A DNA stretch of 64,000 bases from Chryseotalea sanaruensis (GTDB lineage Bacteria > Bacteroidota > Bacteroidia > Cytophagales > Cyclobacteriaceae): assembly GCF_003990915.1 (NCBI RefSeq), contig NZ_BHXQ01000002.1, positions 62,001 through 126,000 of the forward strand, in the 5' to 3' direction. The notes under the pieces were generated by a model. The model made no database searches and was not told where the DNA came from. It saw only the letters and a list, made by a program, of their open reading frames with translations. Within the stretch, counting starts at the first letter, position 1, and each line of letters starts with the position of its first letter. Shown piece after piece: positions 27,009 through 36,317 of this stretch. The position numbers were made by a program, and so were the translations under genes.

Positions 27009-28106
27009 ATGAGCAATATCAAAAGTAAAGATTCTGTCGCCAAGTATAAAGTAATTGGACTTATGTCAGGCACCTCTCTGGACGGGCTGGATATCGCCCT
27101 CTGTGTTTTTAACAAGCATGAAACAGGTAAATGGTCATTCTCCATTGAAATAGCGGAAACCATTCGTTATGCTAAGAACTGGCAAAAGTTATTATCAAGC
27201 GCACATCAGGTTAAAGCTGAAGAGCTTTTGATTTTGAATACTGCCTATGGTAGGCTGATTGGTGAAGAGGTCACAAATTTTATTGCAAAGAACAAAATCA
27301 AGGGTGTGGATTTCATTGCTTCACACGGCCATACTATTTTTCACCAACCTCAAAAGGGTTTCACCTTTCAATTGGGTAATGGAAATGCTTTACATCAAGC
27401 TAGTAATCTACCAACGATTTGGGATTTCAGAACCATGGATGTAGCGCTTGGTGGCGAAGGTGCGCCTTTAGTACCAATAGGTGATCAGTTGCTTTTCGCT
27501 GATTATGATGTTTGTCTCAATCTCGGGGGTATTGCCAACCTCTCTACTGAGCAAAAGAGCAAGCGTATTGCTTATGATATTTGCTACACCAATATGACGC
27601 TAAACTATCTGGCTCAAAAAAACAATAAAGCTTTTGATAAAAATGGCGGCATGGCTTCTGATGGTCAGGTTCATGTCGGTTTACTAAAAGCATTATCAAA
27701 GGTGTACGCAACATTAAGAAAGCCAAGGCCTTCACTAAGCCGAGAAATTTTTGAAAAACAAATAAAACCACTTCTCGACAACGAGAAAATTAATTTGAAA
27801 GACAGACTCCGCACCGTTACTGAAAGCATGGCAGCAGAAATAATCAGTGCTATCGGTACTGAAAAAGAAAAAAATGTGTTGATAACCGGAGGTGGTGCGC
27901 ACAATAGCTTTTTACTTTACCGATTGGTCGAGCTGGGTGGCGATCAGCTAAGATTTATTAAACCTGATGATCCAATTGTAAATTTTAAGGAAGCACTGGT
28001 CTTTGCTTTTTTAGGTGTATTAAAGGTAAGGGGAGAAGAAAACGTACTTAAGTCCGTGACGGGGGCATTAAAAAATAGCAGCAGTGGGGTGATGACTGGA
28101 TTCTAA
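27009..28106 (+). CDS. anmK: Anhydro-N-acetylmuramic acid kinase
   Basis: 365 residues from the ATG at 27009 (MSNIKSKDS); an in-frame ATG 13 codons earlier would lie inside coaX and is less likely. GLMSGTSLDGLDIAL is the ATP-binding signature, HGHTIFHQP and LGNGNALH the sugar-site strings, and NLGGIANLS and ITGGGAHN the remaining family motifs. It recycles the anhydro-sugar of peptidoglycan to GlcNAc/MurNAc-6-P. The C-terminus NSSSGVMTGF is repeated with silent differences 100 bases downstream. Confidence 0.93.
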   Translation: MSNIKSKDSVAKYKVIGLMSGTSLDGLDIALCVFNKHETGKWSFSIEIAETIRYAKNWQKLLSSAHQVKAEELLILNTAYGRLIGEEVTNFIAKNKIKGVDFIASHGHTIFHQPQKGFTFQLGNGNALHQASNLPTIWDFRTMDVALGGEGAPLVPIGDQLLFADYDVCLNLGGIANLSTEQKSKRIAYDICYTNMTLNYLAQKNNKAFDKNGGMASDGQVHVGLLKALSKVYATLRKPRPSLSREIFEKQIKPLLDNEKINLKDRLRTVTESMAAEIISAIGTEKEKNVLITGGGAHNSFLLYRLVELGGDQLRFIKPDDPIVNFKEALVFAFLGVLKVRGEENVLKSVTGALKNSSSGVMTGF

Positions 28107-28154
28107 ACACAAACCCCTCTACTCTCTCATAAAACATTTTATAAAAAATACTTT

Positions 28155-28179
28155 ATTGGCTGTGAGGACACAGCCCAAT
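28155..28179. repeat. Hairpin between the two anmK tail copies
   Basis: ATTGGCTGTG pairs with CACAGCC-C-AAT (one bulged C) around AGGA. No T-run follows on the plus strand, so it is not a simple terminator. It has the same GCTGTGARGACACAGC-like shape as the hairpin at 4330-4347. Confidence 0.6.
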
Positions 28180-28182
28180 GAA

Positions 28183-28206
28183 AGTAGTGTGATGACAGGT
28201 TTTTAA
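28183..28206 (+). pseudogene. Second copy of the anmK 3' coding tail
   Basis: Reads Ser-Ser-Val-Met-Thr-Gly-Phe-stop, matching the end of anmK (Ser-Ser-Gly-Val-Met-Thr-Gly-Phe-stop at 28080-28106), preceded in both by AAT and one differing codon. The differences are one missing Gly codon and third-position changes (ACT/ACA, GGA/GGT, TTC/TTT). The copy is detached from any start. Confidence 0.7.
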
Positions 28207-28214
28207 TAGATTTG
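28207..28214 (+). promoter_or_regulatory. -7 box of the glutamate dehydrogenase promoter
   Basis: TAGATTTG, starting directly after the stop of the second anmK tail and 19 bases before the dehydrogenase ATG. No clear -33 TTTG. Confidence 0.45.
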
Positions 28215-28233
28215 TATTTTATTTTTTTACTTC

Positions 28234-29460
28234 ATGAAAGATTTACTTCAAAAATTTGAAAATAAGCGACCTGAAATAGTTTTCGAATGGAAAGATCCTG
28301 AAACTGAAGCAGTGGGTTGGGTTGTCATTAACTCACTAAGAGGTGGCGCTGCGGGTGGTGGTACTCGCATGCGTGCCGGTTTGGATAAACGTGAAGTAGA
28401 ATCGTTAGCTAAAACAATGGAAGTAAAATTTACTGTGTCTGGTCCGCCTATTGGTGGCGCCAAATCTGGTATAAACTTCGACCCTGCTGATCCTCGCAAA
28501 TTAGGTGTTTTACAGCGTTGGTACGCTGCAGTAATGCCACTGCTAAAATATTATTATGGTACAGGTGGTGATTTAAATGTTGATGAGATTCATGAAGTCA
28601 TCCCTATCACCGAAGACTCAGGTATCTGGCATCCACAAGAGGGTGTATTTACCGGCCACTACAAACCAAGCGAAGCACAGAAAGTAAATCGTATCGGGCA
28701 ATTACGTCAAGGTGTGGTTAAAGTTATTGAAGATGCTGACTTCGTACCCAATTTGGAGAAGAAATACACGATAGCGGATATGTGTACAGGTTACGGTGTG
28801 GCCGAGGCTGTAAAACATTATTACGAACTCTGGGGTGGCAAACTGGAAGGTAAGCGTGCTGTTGTACAAGGTTGGGGAAATGTAGGCGCAGCTGCAGGAT
28901 TCTATTTAGCTAAGATGGGGGTAAAAGTTGTTGGCATTATCAGTCGCGAAGGTGGGTTGATTAATAAAAATGGTTTCTCTCAGGAAGAAATAAACAAACT
29001 GGTGCTCGATAGAAAAGGCAACAGAATTATATCAGATAAGCTTTTATCTTTTGATGAAATCAATTCAAAAATATGGGATGAGGAATTTGAAATCTTTATT
29101 CCAGCTGCAGCTTCACGCTTAGTTACACGCGATCAGGTAGATCGCATGATCGCTTCAAAGCTGGAAGTGATTTCATCTGGAGCTAATGTTCCTTTTGCTG
29201 ATCCGGAAATATTTTTCGGTTCAACAGGGCTACATGCAGATCAGCAAGTATCAATTATTCCAGACTTTATTGCTAACTGTGGTATGGCGCGTGTGTTTGC
29301 TTACTTTATGGAACGTGAAGTGAGTATGACAGATAATGCAATCTTCAACGACATCTCTGCGACTATTAGAAAAGGCTTAGAGAAATCTTTCAAAAAGAGT
29401 ACAGCCAAAACTAATATTGCGCAGCATTCATTTGAGATTGCTTTGCGACAGTTGGTATAA
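28234..29460 (+). CDS. Glu/Leu/Phe/Val dehydrogenase
   Basis: 408 residues. The substrate Lys is Lys77 in GGAKSGI; a second family mark is GGDLNVDEIHEV; the NAD-binding motif is GWGNVGAAAG near residue 210. The family oxidatively deaminates an amino acid to its 2-oxo acid, or runs in reverse to fix ammonia. The length and GGAKSGI motif fit glutamate or branched-chain members; I cannot tell which from sequence alone. It is alone on its strand between anmK and a minus-strand oxygenase gene. Confidence 0.92.
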   Translation: MKDLLQKFENKRPEIVFEWKDPETEAVGWVVINSLRGGAAGGGTRMRAGLDKREVESLAKTMEVKFTVSGPPIGGAKSGINFDPADPRKLGVLQRWYAAVMPLLKYYYGTGGDLNVDEIHEVIPITEDSGIWHPQEGVFTGHYKPSEAQKVNRIGQLRQGVVKVIEDADFVPNLEKKYTIADMCTGYGVAEAVKHYYELWGGKLEGKRAVVQGWGNVGAAAGFYLAKMGVKVVGIISREGGLINKNGFSQEEINKLVLDRKGNRIISDKLLSFDEINSKIWDEEFEIFIPAAASRLVTRDQVDRMIASKLEVISSGANVPFADPEIFFGSTGLHADQQVSIIPDFIANCGMARVFAYFMEREVSMTDNAIFNDISATIRKGLEKSFKKSTAKTNIAQHSFEIALRQLV

Positions 29461-29512
29461 CCATTTGTTACACATCTGGCTCTCTGGTTTCACATCTAAA
29501 GGGATAAATGAG

Positions 29513-30115
29513 TTACATGATTTGTTGATCCAAAATCCAGCCTGTCAAACTTAAACGCTGCCGTGTAGCGGGTAACACCTCATGTTCCAAAACATCACTG
29601 CGAAAACACACCAACCTTCCGGCTACTGGCAACACATCAAATGAGTCATGGTCTGTATAGATTCTGAGTTGACCGCCTTCTTCTTCCTTCCAATTAGTAT
29701 TCAAATAACAGATAACAGAAAGTTTGCGGTGGTCGTCTTTTTTAAATTGATCCAGATGTCTTTTGTAATAAGTGCCTACCGGATAAACAGTCATATGCAC
29801 TTCATAATCTTTCATGCTTAAAAACAAACTTCTATTAAGATGTTGTATTAACTCATTAAGTCTGTTTAGGTAAACCATTGCGGCAGGCGGTGCGGTATTT
29901 TTATCCAGCCACAAAATATAATCTCCCCTAATCGCTTCGTTTATCTGTAGGTCAGCATTTTTACCAATACCTGCCTTTTTAAACAATTGTTCATGCTGAT
30001 TAAAATGAGGTAAGGTTAGAATCTGAGCTACTTCGTCTGTTGTCAGGAAATTGTCGATAATTGCATAACTTTTGTCGACCAAACCATCAGCTACCGAATC
30101 AAAAAGTTCGTTCAT
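29513..30115 (-). CDS. 2OG-Fe(II) oxygenase (prolyl 4-hydroxylase-like)
   Basis: 200 residues. The iron triad is His120-x-Asp122 in YYKRHLDQF and His178 in VLEHEV; an Arg (185 or 187) in RQRLS should bind 2-oxoglutarate. The double-stranded beta-helix strings SVICYLNTNW and GQLRIY are clear. It belongs to the small P4H/SM-20-like hydroxylases that modify a peptidyl residue, substrate unknown. Divergent from the LEA-like lipoprotein gene; starts are about 50 bases apart. Confidence 0.88.
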   Translation of the reverse strand: MNELFDSVADGLVDKSYAIIDNFLTTDEVAQILTLPHFNQHEQLFKKAGIGKNADLQINEAIRGDYILWLDKNTAPPAAMVYLNRLNELIQHLNRSLFLSMKDYEVHMTVYPVGTYYKRHLDQFKKDDHRKLSVICYLNTNWKEEEGGQLRIYTDHDSFDVLPVAGRLVCFRSDVLEHEVLPATRQRLSLTGWILDQQIM

Positions 30116-30167
30116 GTAACAAAGTTACGCGATGTCTGTCTATACTAAAGCACTTCACTTAAAATCC

Positions 30168-30620
30168 ATGAAAAACAGCACTAACTTTATTCTTTTCCTT
30201 TTTCTGATAATAACGCTTACCGCCTGTGGAGACTATGAGGCAGTTGAGCTTCGTCAGATTAAAAGTGTGGTGGCTGACGTTAGCGATGACCCGATGTTAA
30301 GGACGGAAGCCATTTTTTACAACCCCAATAACAAAAGCGGAAAACTTAAAGCCGTTAATGTTGATGTTTTTGTGGAAGGGAAAAAAGCTGCCATTGTAAA
30401 ACAGAAGATGAAAATCAAAGTGCCAGCCAGAGGTGAGTTCAGCGTTCCTTTAATGGTTAAAATAAATCTTAAAGAACAAGGACTAATGAATACCCTCTTA
30501 AGCGTGCTAGGAGCAAAACGCTTAAAAGTGCGTTACAAAGGTCATGTGCGCATCAGTTATCACGGCCTACCCATCATTGTCCCTGTCGACCACGAAGAAG
30601 AAGTCAGAATCAGATTCTGA
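30168..30620 (+). CDS. LEA type 2 family lipoprotein
   Basis: 150 residues from the ATG at 30168; the ATG 12 codons upstream gives a poor signal. The signal ends in the lipobox ITLTAC. The mature part is a LEA14-like beta-sandwich: VELRQIKSV, TEAIFYNPNNKSGKLKAVNVD, VPARGEFSVPLMVKINL and VRYKGHVRISYHGL. LEA-2 domains in bacterial envelopes may bind lipid or act as chaperone-like modules. It lies upstream of an esterase gene on the same strand. Confidence 0.82.
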   Translation: MKNSTNFILFLFLIITLTACGDYEAVELRQIKSVVADVSDDPMLRTEAIFYNPNNKSGKLKAVNVDVFVEGKKAAIVKQKMKIKVPARGEFSVPLMVKINLKEQGLMNTLLSVLGAKRLKVRYKGHVRISYHGLPIIVPVDHEEEVRIRF

Positions 30621-30729
30621 TTATAGATTTACTAGAGTTTGAGAAACTTAAATTATCCCAAAGCCATTCATCATTGATTTATTGTTACTGAGAAAACAGC
30701 TGCTTATCTTAAGCAATAAACCAATAGAT

Positions 30730-32457
30730 ATGAAAAGGTTCGTCTACCTGTTTATGTTAAGCACTTTACTGCTTAACTGTAACCTGGAGCAAAAAAATAA
30801 AAATACTTTTAGTATCACCTTTACCGATTCACTGAGTAAAGACGTTCAAGATGGTCGTCTGCTTTTGTTACTTGCCAAAGACGATAAAACAGAGCCACGT
30901 TTTCAAATAAGCGATGGCTTAACTACGCAACTTGTTTTTGGTATTGATGTAGAGGGCATGAAACCCGGTGACGAAATTATCATCGATGAAAAAGCTTTTG
31001 GCTTTCCTATTAGAAATATCAATGATTTACCTACTGGGGATTATGTGGTTCAGGCACTCATCAATAGATACGAAACTTTCAATTTAAAAACAGGACACAC
31101 TGTAAAGCTGCCTCCCGATCAGGGCGAAGGGCAGCAGTGGAACAGAAAGCCAGGTAATTTTTACAGTAAACCAGTTAAGGTTAGCCTGGATAATACTAAA
31201 ACACAACATACGACCATCACACTGGATCAAATCATTCCGGCTGTTGAAGAACCTAAAGACAGCAAGTACATCAAGCATATTAAAATTCAAAGTAAACTCT
31301 TAACTGAGTTTTGGGGACGTCCAATGTTTTTAGGTGCACACGTTTTACTTCCTGAAGGCTTTGATGAACACCCGGAATCACGTTATCCTTTAATGGTATT
31401 TCACGGTCACTTCCCCGATGATTTCGGTGGATTTAGTGAGACACCACCCCCGGCAGATATGGATACTACTGATTACAGTGCGCGCTTTGGTATTTATGGT
31501 TATAGAAAATTTCAAGCGCAGGAGTCTTATAATTTTTATAAGCAGTGGACAAGTAAAAATTTTCCACGCTTTCTCATTATTGAAATTCAGCATGCTAATC
31601 CCTACTACGATGACTCCTATTCTGTAAACTCGGCTAACCTCGGCCCTTACGGAGATGCCATTATGCAAGAATTAATTCCTGAGATTGAAAAACAATTTCG
31701 CGGCATTGGTGAGGGTTGGGCTCGCTTTACTTATGGCGGTTCCACCGGTGGATGGGAGGCGCTTGCTGTACAGATGTTTTATCCTGATGAATTTAACGGT
31801 TGCTTCGCTGCCTGCCCTGATCCCATAGATTTCCGCGCGTATTGTCTGGTCGATATCTACAAAGATAAAAATGCTTACTGGTATGAAAGTGACTTTAAAA
31901 AAGTACCTATATCCTCCCACCGAAATTATCTCGGACAAATACAATCTACCATGCAGGAAAGCAATTATTATGAACTAGCACTAGGAACAAAATCGAGAAG
32001 CGGCCAGCAATGGGATATATGGGAAGCAGTGTATTCACCACAAGGTGAAGATGGATATCCGAAAAGAATTTTTGATAAGGAAAGTGGTGAGATTAATAAA
32101 GAAGTAGCTGCTTATTGGAAAGAGCATTATGATCTACGCCATATTTTAGAAAGAGATTGGTCAACACTTGGCCCAAAGCTGCAAGGGAAAATTCATATCT
32201 ATTGTGGAGATATGGACAACTACTATCTAAATAATGCTGTATATCTGATGGAGGATTTTTTAAAGAAGACGAACAATCCTTTTTATGCCGGTGAAGTAGC
32301 CTATGGCGACAGGGCGGAACACTGCTGGAATGGCGATGCTGTCAATCCTAACTATGTTTCAAGGTTGCGCTACAACAGCATGTATCTCCCTAAAATATTA
32401 AAACGCATACAAGAAAGCGCACCAAAAGGTGCGGATACCAAAAGTTGGAGGTATTAA
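30730..32457 (+). CDS. Exported alpha/beta-hydrolase (esterase-like)
   Basis: 575 residues from the ATG at 30730; an upstream in-frame ATG gives a non-signal N-terminus. A hydrophobic start is followed by Cys (LLLNCNLEQ), a weak lipobox. An N-terminal beta-domain leads to an esterase D-like hydrolase domain: MVFHGHFPDDFG and the nucleophile elbow YGGSTGGWEAL; a His near the end lies in AEHCWNGD. It should cleave an ester in the periplasm or at the surface, substrate unknown. It ends four bases into the opposing gene. Confidence 0.85.
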   Translation: MKRFVYLFMLSTLLLNCNLEQKNKNTFSITFTDSLSKDVQDGRLLLLLAKDDKTEPRFQISDGLTTQLVFGIDVEGMKPGDEIIIDEKAFGFPIRNINDLPTGDYVVQALINRYETFNLKTGHTVKLPPDQGEGQQWNRKPGNFYSKPVKVSLDNTKTQHTTITLDQIIPAVEEPKDSKYIKHIKIQSKLLTEFWGRPMFLGAHVLLPEGFDEHPESRYPLMVFHGHFPDDFGGFSETPPPADMDTTDYSARFGIYGYRKFQAQESYNFYKQWTSKNFPRFLIIEIQHANPYYDDSYSVNSANLGPYGDAIMQELIPEIEKQFRGIGEGWARFTYGGSTGGWEALAVQMFYPDEFNGCFAACPDPIDFRAYCLVDIYKDKNAYWYESDFKKVPISSHRNYLGQIQSTMQESNYYELALGTKSRSGQQWDIWEAVYSPQGEDGYPKRIFDKESGEINKEVAAYWKEHYDLRHILERDWSTLGPKLQGKIHIYCGDMDNYYLNNAVYLMEDFLKKTNNPFYAGEVAYGDRAEHCWNGDAVNPNYVSRLRYNSMYLPKILKRIQESAPKGADTKSWRY

Positions 32458-33083
32458 AGATCACAATCTTCATACATGCGATTAAGTGCTTTTTTTATGG
32501 CCTTTTTGTGAAGCACCGAGAGTGATCCTGTATTGACAACATGAATACCCCCTTTATTGTCATCTATGTTGGTTGCAGATCTATTTGCTCTTGCAATATT
32601 TTCGTAAATGAATTGCCTGCTCTTTACACTATAAAGCCGAAGGAGTATTGTTAATTTCATATCTGCCCCCGGTACTATGTACGGCACAGATGTATCGTGT
32701 TTATTCCCTAACTCAATCTCTCTATAGTGTTCCCACAAGTCAGCGTTTTGTATAGAGGTCAGTTGGAAAAATAAAAGGTATCCAAATCCTGCATCCAATA
32801 ATCGTGTGTAGGTAGATGTATCTTCTAACACTACACCTAATCGCTTCAACTCCCATTCCAAAGATGGCTCATGATGGACACTAATTTTATCAGCTGTGCT
32901 GGGCTTTACAATATTTTCAAAGAAATTTTCATTCTCTCTAACCGTCATTGATTGCAGGGGGAAAACAACAACAGCCTTCTCTCGCTCTACTTTTTCAAAA
33001 TTGGGTTTTTTAACAATAACTTTTACTGTCGTACACGCCAATAGTAAAAGAGAGAACGCAGTTATTAATATTCTAAAACTCAT
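32454..33083 (-). CDS. Hypothetical lipoprotein
   Basis: 209 residues. Signal ending in the lipobox LLLLACTT. The mature part has strings such as KAVVVFPLQSMT, LEWELKRLGVVL, GFGYLLFFQLTSI and TILLRLYSVKSRQFIYEN, an alternating alpha/beta pattern that resembles lipoproteins of the CsgG/GNA1162 type at a distance; I cannot assign it. It ends four bases inside the convergent esterase gene. Confidence 0.6.
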   Translation of the reverse strand: MSFRILITAFSLLLLACTTVKVIVKKPNFEKVEREKAVVVFPLQSMTVRENENFFENIVKPSTADKISVHHEPSLEWELKRLGVVLEDTSTYTRLLDAGFGYLLFFQLTSIQNADLWEHYREIELGNKHDTSVPYIVPGADMKLTILLRLYSVKSRQFIYENIARANRSATNIDDNKGGIHVVNTGSLSVLHKKAIKKALNRMYEDCDL

Positions 33084-33126
33084 AGTTGGCTTAATTCTGT
33101 TTTTATAATCAAATTCTTTGCCAGAG

Positions 33127-33144
33127 ACTATTATCCATAATAGT
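33127..33144. promoter_or_regulatory. Inverted repeat in a divergent intergenic region
   Basis: ACTATTA, TCCA, TAATAGT, a perfect seven-base dyad between the lipoprotein (minus) and the DinB-like gene (plus). Candidate operator or weak hairpin; no T-run. Confidence 0.35.
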
Positions 33145-33178
33145 TGTATTTACTTATCTTTATACAAATACGAATATT

Positions 33179-33706
33179 GTGAATTCTCAATTAGAAAAGC
33201 ATTTTCATAAGCTTGAAGAGCAGAGGACTGAAATTCTTAATAGTTTACTATCAAAGTCTGCTACGGAACTCTCAGCACCACCCGCACCCGGAAAGTGGTC
33301 TGTGCTTCAGATACTCACCCATCTTTACGCTTCGGAAAAATTATCTTTTGGCTACATTAAAAAGAAATCTTTAGGCATTCAGGATACGGCTAATGCAGAC
33401 TTAAGGCAAGCCATGGTCTTAACTGTTCTTAAAATATCGCAGCGTTTACCATTTCGTTTTAGGGCCCCAAAAGTTGTGGTGGAAAACACACCTGAAACTA
33501 TGTCTTTAGAACAACTTGTTAACCATTGGAATTTATTGAGATTAGAGCTAAAAGCACATCTTGAAAATGTCCCTGATGGACATTTACATAAACTAGTGTA
33601 TAAGCATCCGATGGCTGGCCGATTAAGTTTACCACAAGCACTGCAATTCTTTGCCGAACACATCAATCACCACAAGCCTCAAATAAAAAAGGCCTTAAAA
33701 TTCTAA
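33179..33706 (+). CDS. DinB-like superfamily protein
   Basis: 175 residues, GTG start at 33179. APGKWSVLQILTHLYASE near residues 38-55 is the first helix pair with His; EQLVNHWNLLRLEL follows; FFAEHINHHKPQI near the C-terminus supplies the remaining metal His. No enzymatic substrate known. A TATCTTTA element about 20 bases before the start is near the promoter box consensus. Confidence 0.8.
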   Translation: MNSQLEKHFHKLEEQRTEILNSLLSKSATELSAPPAPGKWSVLQILTHLYASEKLSFGYIKKKSLGIQDTANADLRQAMVLTVLKISQRLPFRFRAPKVVVENTPETMSLEQLVNHWNLLRLELKAHLENVPDGHLHKLVYKHPMAGRLSLPQALQFFAEHINHHKPQIKKALKF

Positions 33707-33746
33707 AACAAATAGTAGTATTCAACCTTACAACCATCCTACCTTC

Positions 33747-36260
33747 ATGAAAAAACTATTGACCGTCCTGTTCACTTTTATAATAGGATTAACCTATGCC
33801 CAATCGGTAAAAAGCCCAGATGAGTTTTTAGGATACACCTTAGGTGATCGCTACACACGCCATCATGAAATGATTGATTATTTCCGCTATGTGGATGCAC
33901 AACTTTCCAATGTGCAAATCACGCAATACGGAAAAACGTATGAGGACAGGCCACTTATTTACACAATAATTACCTCTCAAGAAAACTTTGCGAAGCTAGA
34001 AGATATCCGAATGGATAATCTAAAGCGCACTGGTTTAGCCAGTGGCACTCCATCTGCAAATAAAATTGCCATTGTTTGGATGAGCTATAATGTGCATGGC
34101 AACGAAGCCAGTGGTATGGAGGCAGCACTAAAAACTTTGCATGAGTTGGTGAGCACAACACGAGGGCAAGAATATTTAAAAAACACTGTCGTGATTATGG
34201 ATCCCTGCATCAATCCTGATGGTAGAGATCGTTTCACCAACTTCAACAATCAATACATTAATGTAATTCCGAATTCAAGTAGTGATGCCGCTGAAAATAA
34301 TGAGCCATGGCCAAGGGGAAGAGCCAATCATTACCTCTTCGATTTAAATAGAGACTGGGCATGGTTACAACAAACAGAATCGCAGGCACGCTTAAAAGCA
34401 TACAACCAATGGATGCCGCATATCCATGTTGATTTTCATGAACAGGGTTTTAACAGCCCCTACTACTTTGCTCCGGCTGCAGAGCCTTTTCATGCAGTGA
34501 TCACAAACTGGCAACGCGAATTCCAGACAACCATTGGTAAGAATAATGCTAAATACTTTGACGAAAAGAGTTGGTTGTTTTTTACTAAAGAAAACTTTGA
34601 TTTACTCTATCCAAGTTATGGAGATACTTATCCAACCTATAACGGTGCCATCGGCATGACATACGAGCAAGGCGGCCAGCGTGGCGTGAGTATTATGACC
34701 AGAGAAGGCGTGCCGCTTACTTTAGAACAGCGCTTACTACATCACCACACCACTGGAATGAGCACTGTTGAAGTTGCCTCTAAAAACGCCATCAAACTTG
34801 TAGATGAGTTTGAAAAGTATTTCAAAGAAAACCTAAGCAATCCTTTCGGTACTTATAAAAGCTATGTGATTAAAGCTGATAACAATACTGATAAAATTGA
34901 AGAGTTAACCAGCTGGATGGATAAGCATGCCATTAACTATGGATTTGTGGGAAGTTCAAAAGCAGGTAAAGGTTTCGATTACCAAACACAAACACAAGGC
35001 ACTTTTACACTTAATGCTGAGGACATTGTTGTAAATACTTTTCAACCGAAGTCACGTTTTATCACCACCGTTTTCGAACCACAATCAAAACTGTCTGATT
35101 CTGTCACTTATGACATTACTGCGTGGAATTTGTTTTATGCCTACAACTTAAAAGGATACGCTTTAACGGAACGCCTTAATGCAGGAAAAGCTTACGAAAA
35201 GAAAAAAACAGATGCTCCAGCCATTACCAACGCCTACGCTTACATTTTTAAATATGAATCTGTTAAAGATGCTGAGTTTTTGAGTGAACTGCTTAAACGT
35301 AATTTCAGAGTCCGCATTGCTCAGCAAGCCTTTACTGTAAATGGTAATGCCTTTAATGCAGGAACTATAATTGTTACTAAGACTAACAACGAAGGGATAA
35401 TCGATTTTGATAAAGTAGTTCAAACCCTTGCTACAAACTACAAGAGAACACTATACACAAGTACTACAGGCTTTGTTGATAAGGGCAAAGACTTTGGTTC
35501 CTCAGAAGTTGCTTATTTAGAAACGCCAAAAGTGGCAATGTTGATGGGCGATGGTAGTTCATCTCTATCTGCCGGAGAAGTATGGCATTATTTTGAACAA
35601 CAGCTTCACTATCCACTAACACAAATCAGAACTAACCAACTAAAACGAACTGACCTCGATCAGTACAACGTGTTAATTGTGCCGGAAGGTTACTATGATA
35701 TTTTTGATGATGCACAACTTGAGCGCATCAACACATGGGTAAGCGCAGGCGGCAAACTTATTGTGATTGGTGATGCACTTGAATCATTCTCGGATAAAAA
35801 AGGATTTAGTCTGAAACATTATAAAAATGACGAGGCTAAGAAAGCAATTGAAAAACTAGATGAAGAATGGAAGAAAAAAGACGGATTGATTCGCTATGAA
35901 GATGCCGAAAGAAAAAATATTTCTGAAAACATCTCAGGTGCTATTTATAAAATAGCCGTAGACAACTCGCATCCATTAGCCTTTGGGTTGGGTAACCATT
36001 ACTTCACTTTGAAAACCAATACCATTCGCTACGACTTTATGGAAGACGCTTGGAATGTTGGCGTTTTAAAAGGTAATGCCAAACCAGTTCAGGGTTTTGC
36101 TGGTTACAAGGCCAATAAAAAAATGGACAACACACTATCATTTGGTGTACAGCAAAAAGGCAGAGGTAACATTGTTTATTTCGTGGACAATCCTCTATTC
36201 CGGTGTTTCTGGGAGCAAGGTAAGTTTGTATTCGGCAATGCAGTATTTATGGTTCTTTAG
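33747..36260 (+). CDS. M14 family zinc carboxypeptidase
   Basis: 837 residues. Signal peptide (FTFIIGLTYAQ). Zinc ligands His117 and Glu120 in VHGNEASGMEAA and a third His in DFHEQG near residue 231. The catalytic region is the first 360 residues or so; a long C-terminal part follows, including VLIVPEGYYDIFDD, a glutamine amidotransferase-like fold that often follows M14 domains in Bacteroidota. No T9SS sorting domain. It should act in the periplasm on peptides. It ends in a terminator. Confidence 0.9.
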   Translation: MKKLLTVLFTFIIGLTYAQSVKSPDEFLGYTLGDRYTRHHEMIDYFRYVDAQLSNVQITQYGKTYEDRPLIYTIITSQENFAKLEDIRMDNLKRTGLASGTPSANKIAIVWMSYNVHGNEASGMEAALKTLHELVSTTRGQEYLKNTVVIMDPCINPDGRDRFTNFNNQYINVIPNSSSDAAENNEPWPRGRANHYLFDLNRDWAWLQQTESQARLKAYNQWMPHIHVDFHEQGFNSPYYFAPAAEPFHAVITNWQREFQTTIGKNNAKYFDEKSWLFFTKENFDLLYPSYGDTYPTYNGAIGMTYEQGGQRGVSIMTREGVPLTLEQRLLHHHTTGMSTVEVASKNAIKLVDEFEKYFKENLSNPFGTYKSYVIKADNNTDKIEELTSWMDKHAINYGFVGSSKAGKGFDYQTQTQGTFTLNAEDIVVNTFQPKSRFITTVFEPQSKLSDSVTYDITAWNLFYAYNLKGYALTERLNAGKAYEKKKTDAPAITNAYAYIFKYESVKDAEFLSELLKRNFRVRIAQQAFTVNGNAFNAGTIIVTKTNNEGIIDFDKVVQTLATNYKRTLYTSTTGFVDKGKDFGSSEVAYLETPKVAMLMGDGSSSLSAGEVWHYFEQQLHYPLTQIRTNQLKRTDLDQYNVLIVPEGYYDIFDDAQLERINTWVSAGGKLIVIGDALESFSDKKGFSLKHYKNDEAKKAIEKLDEEWKKKDGLIRYEDAERKNISENISGAIYKIAVDNSHPLAFGLGNHYFTLKTNTIRYDFMEDAWNVGVLKGNAKPVQGFAGYKANKKMDNTLSFGVQQKGRGNIVYFVDNPLFRCFWEQGKFVFGNAVFMVL

Positions 36261-36282
36261 GCTTCTTTTAATATAAATTCGA

Positions 36283-36317
36283 AAGCCTGTGAATATCTAT
36301 TTACAGGCTTTTTTTAT
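36283..36317 (+). terminator. Terminator of the M14 gene
   Basis: AAGCCTGTGAA pairs with TTTACAGGCTT (one G-T) followed by a run of seven T. The right arm overlaps the 3' end of the convergent TIGR03643 gene. Confidence 0.85.

Noticed and set aside
30608-30622. AATCAGATTCTGATT palindrome over the LEA lipoprotein stop
   Set aside because: Short and partly set by coding constraint; no T-run and no repeat elsewhere in the window.
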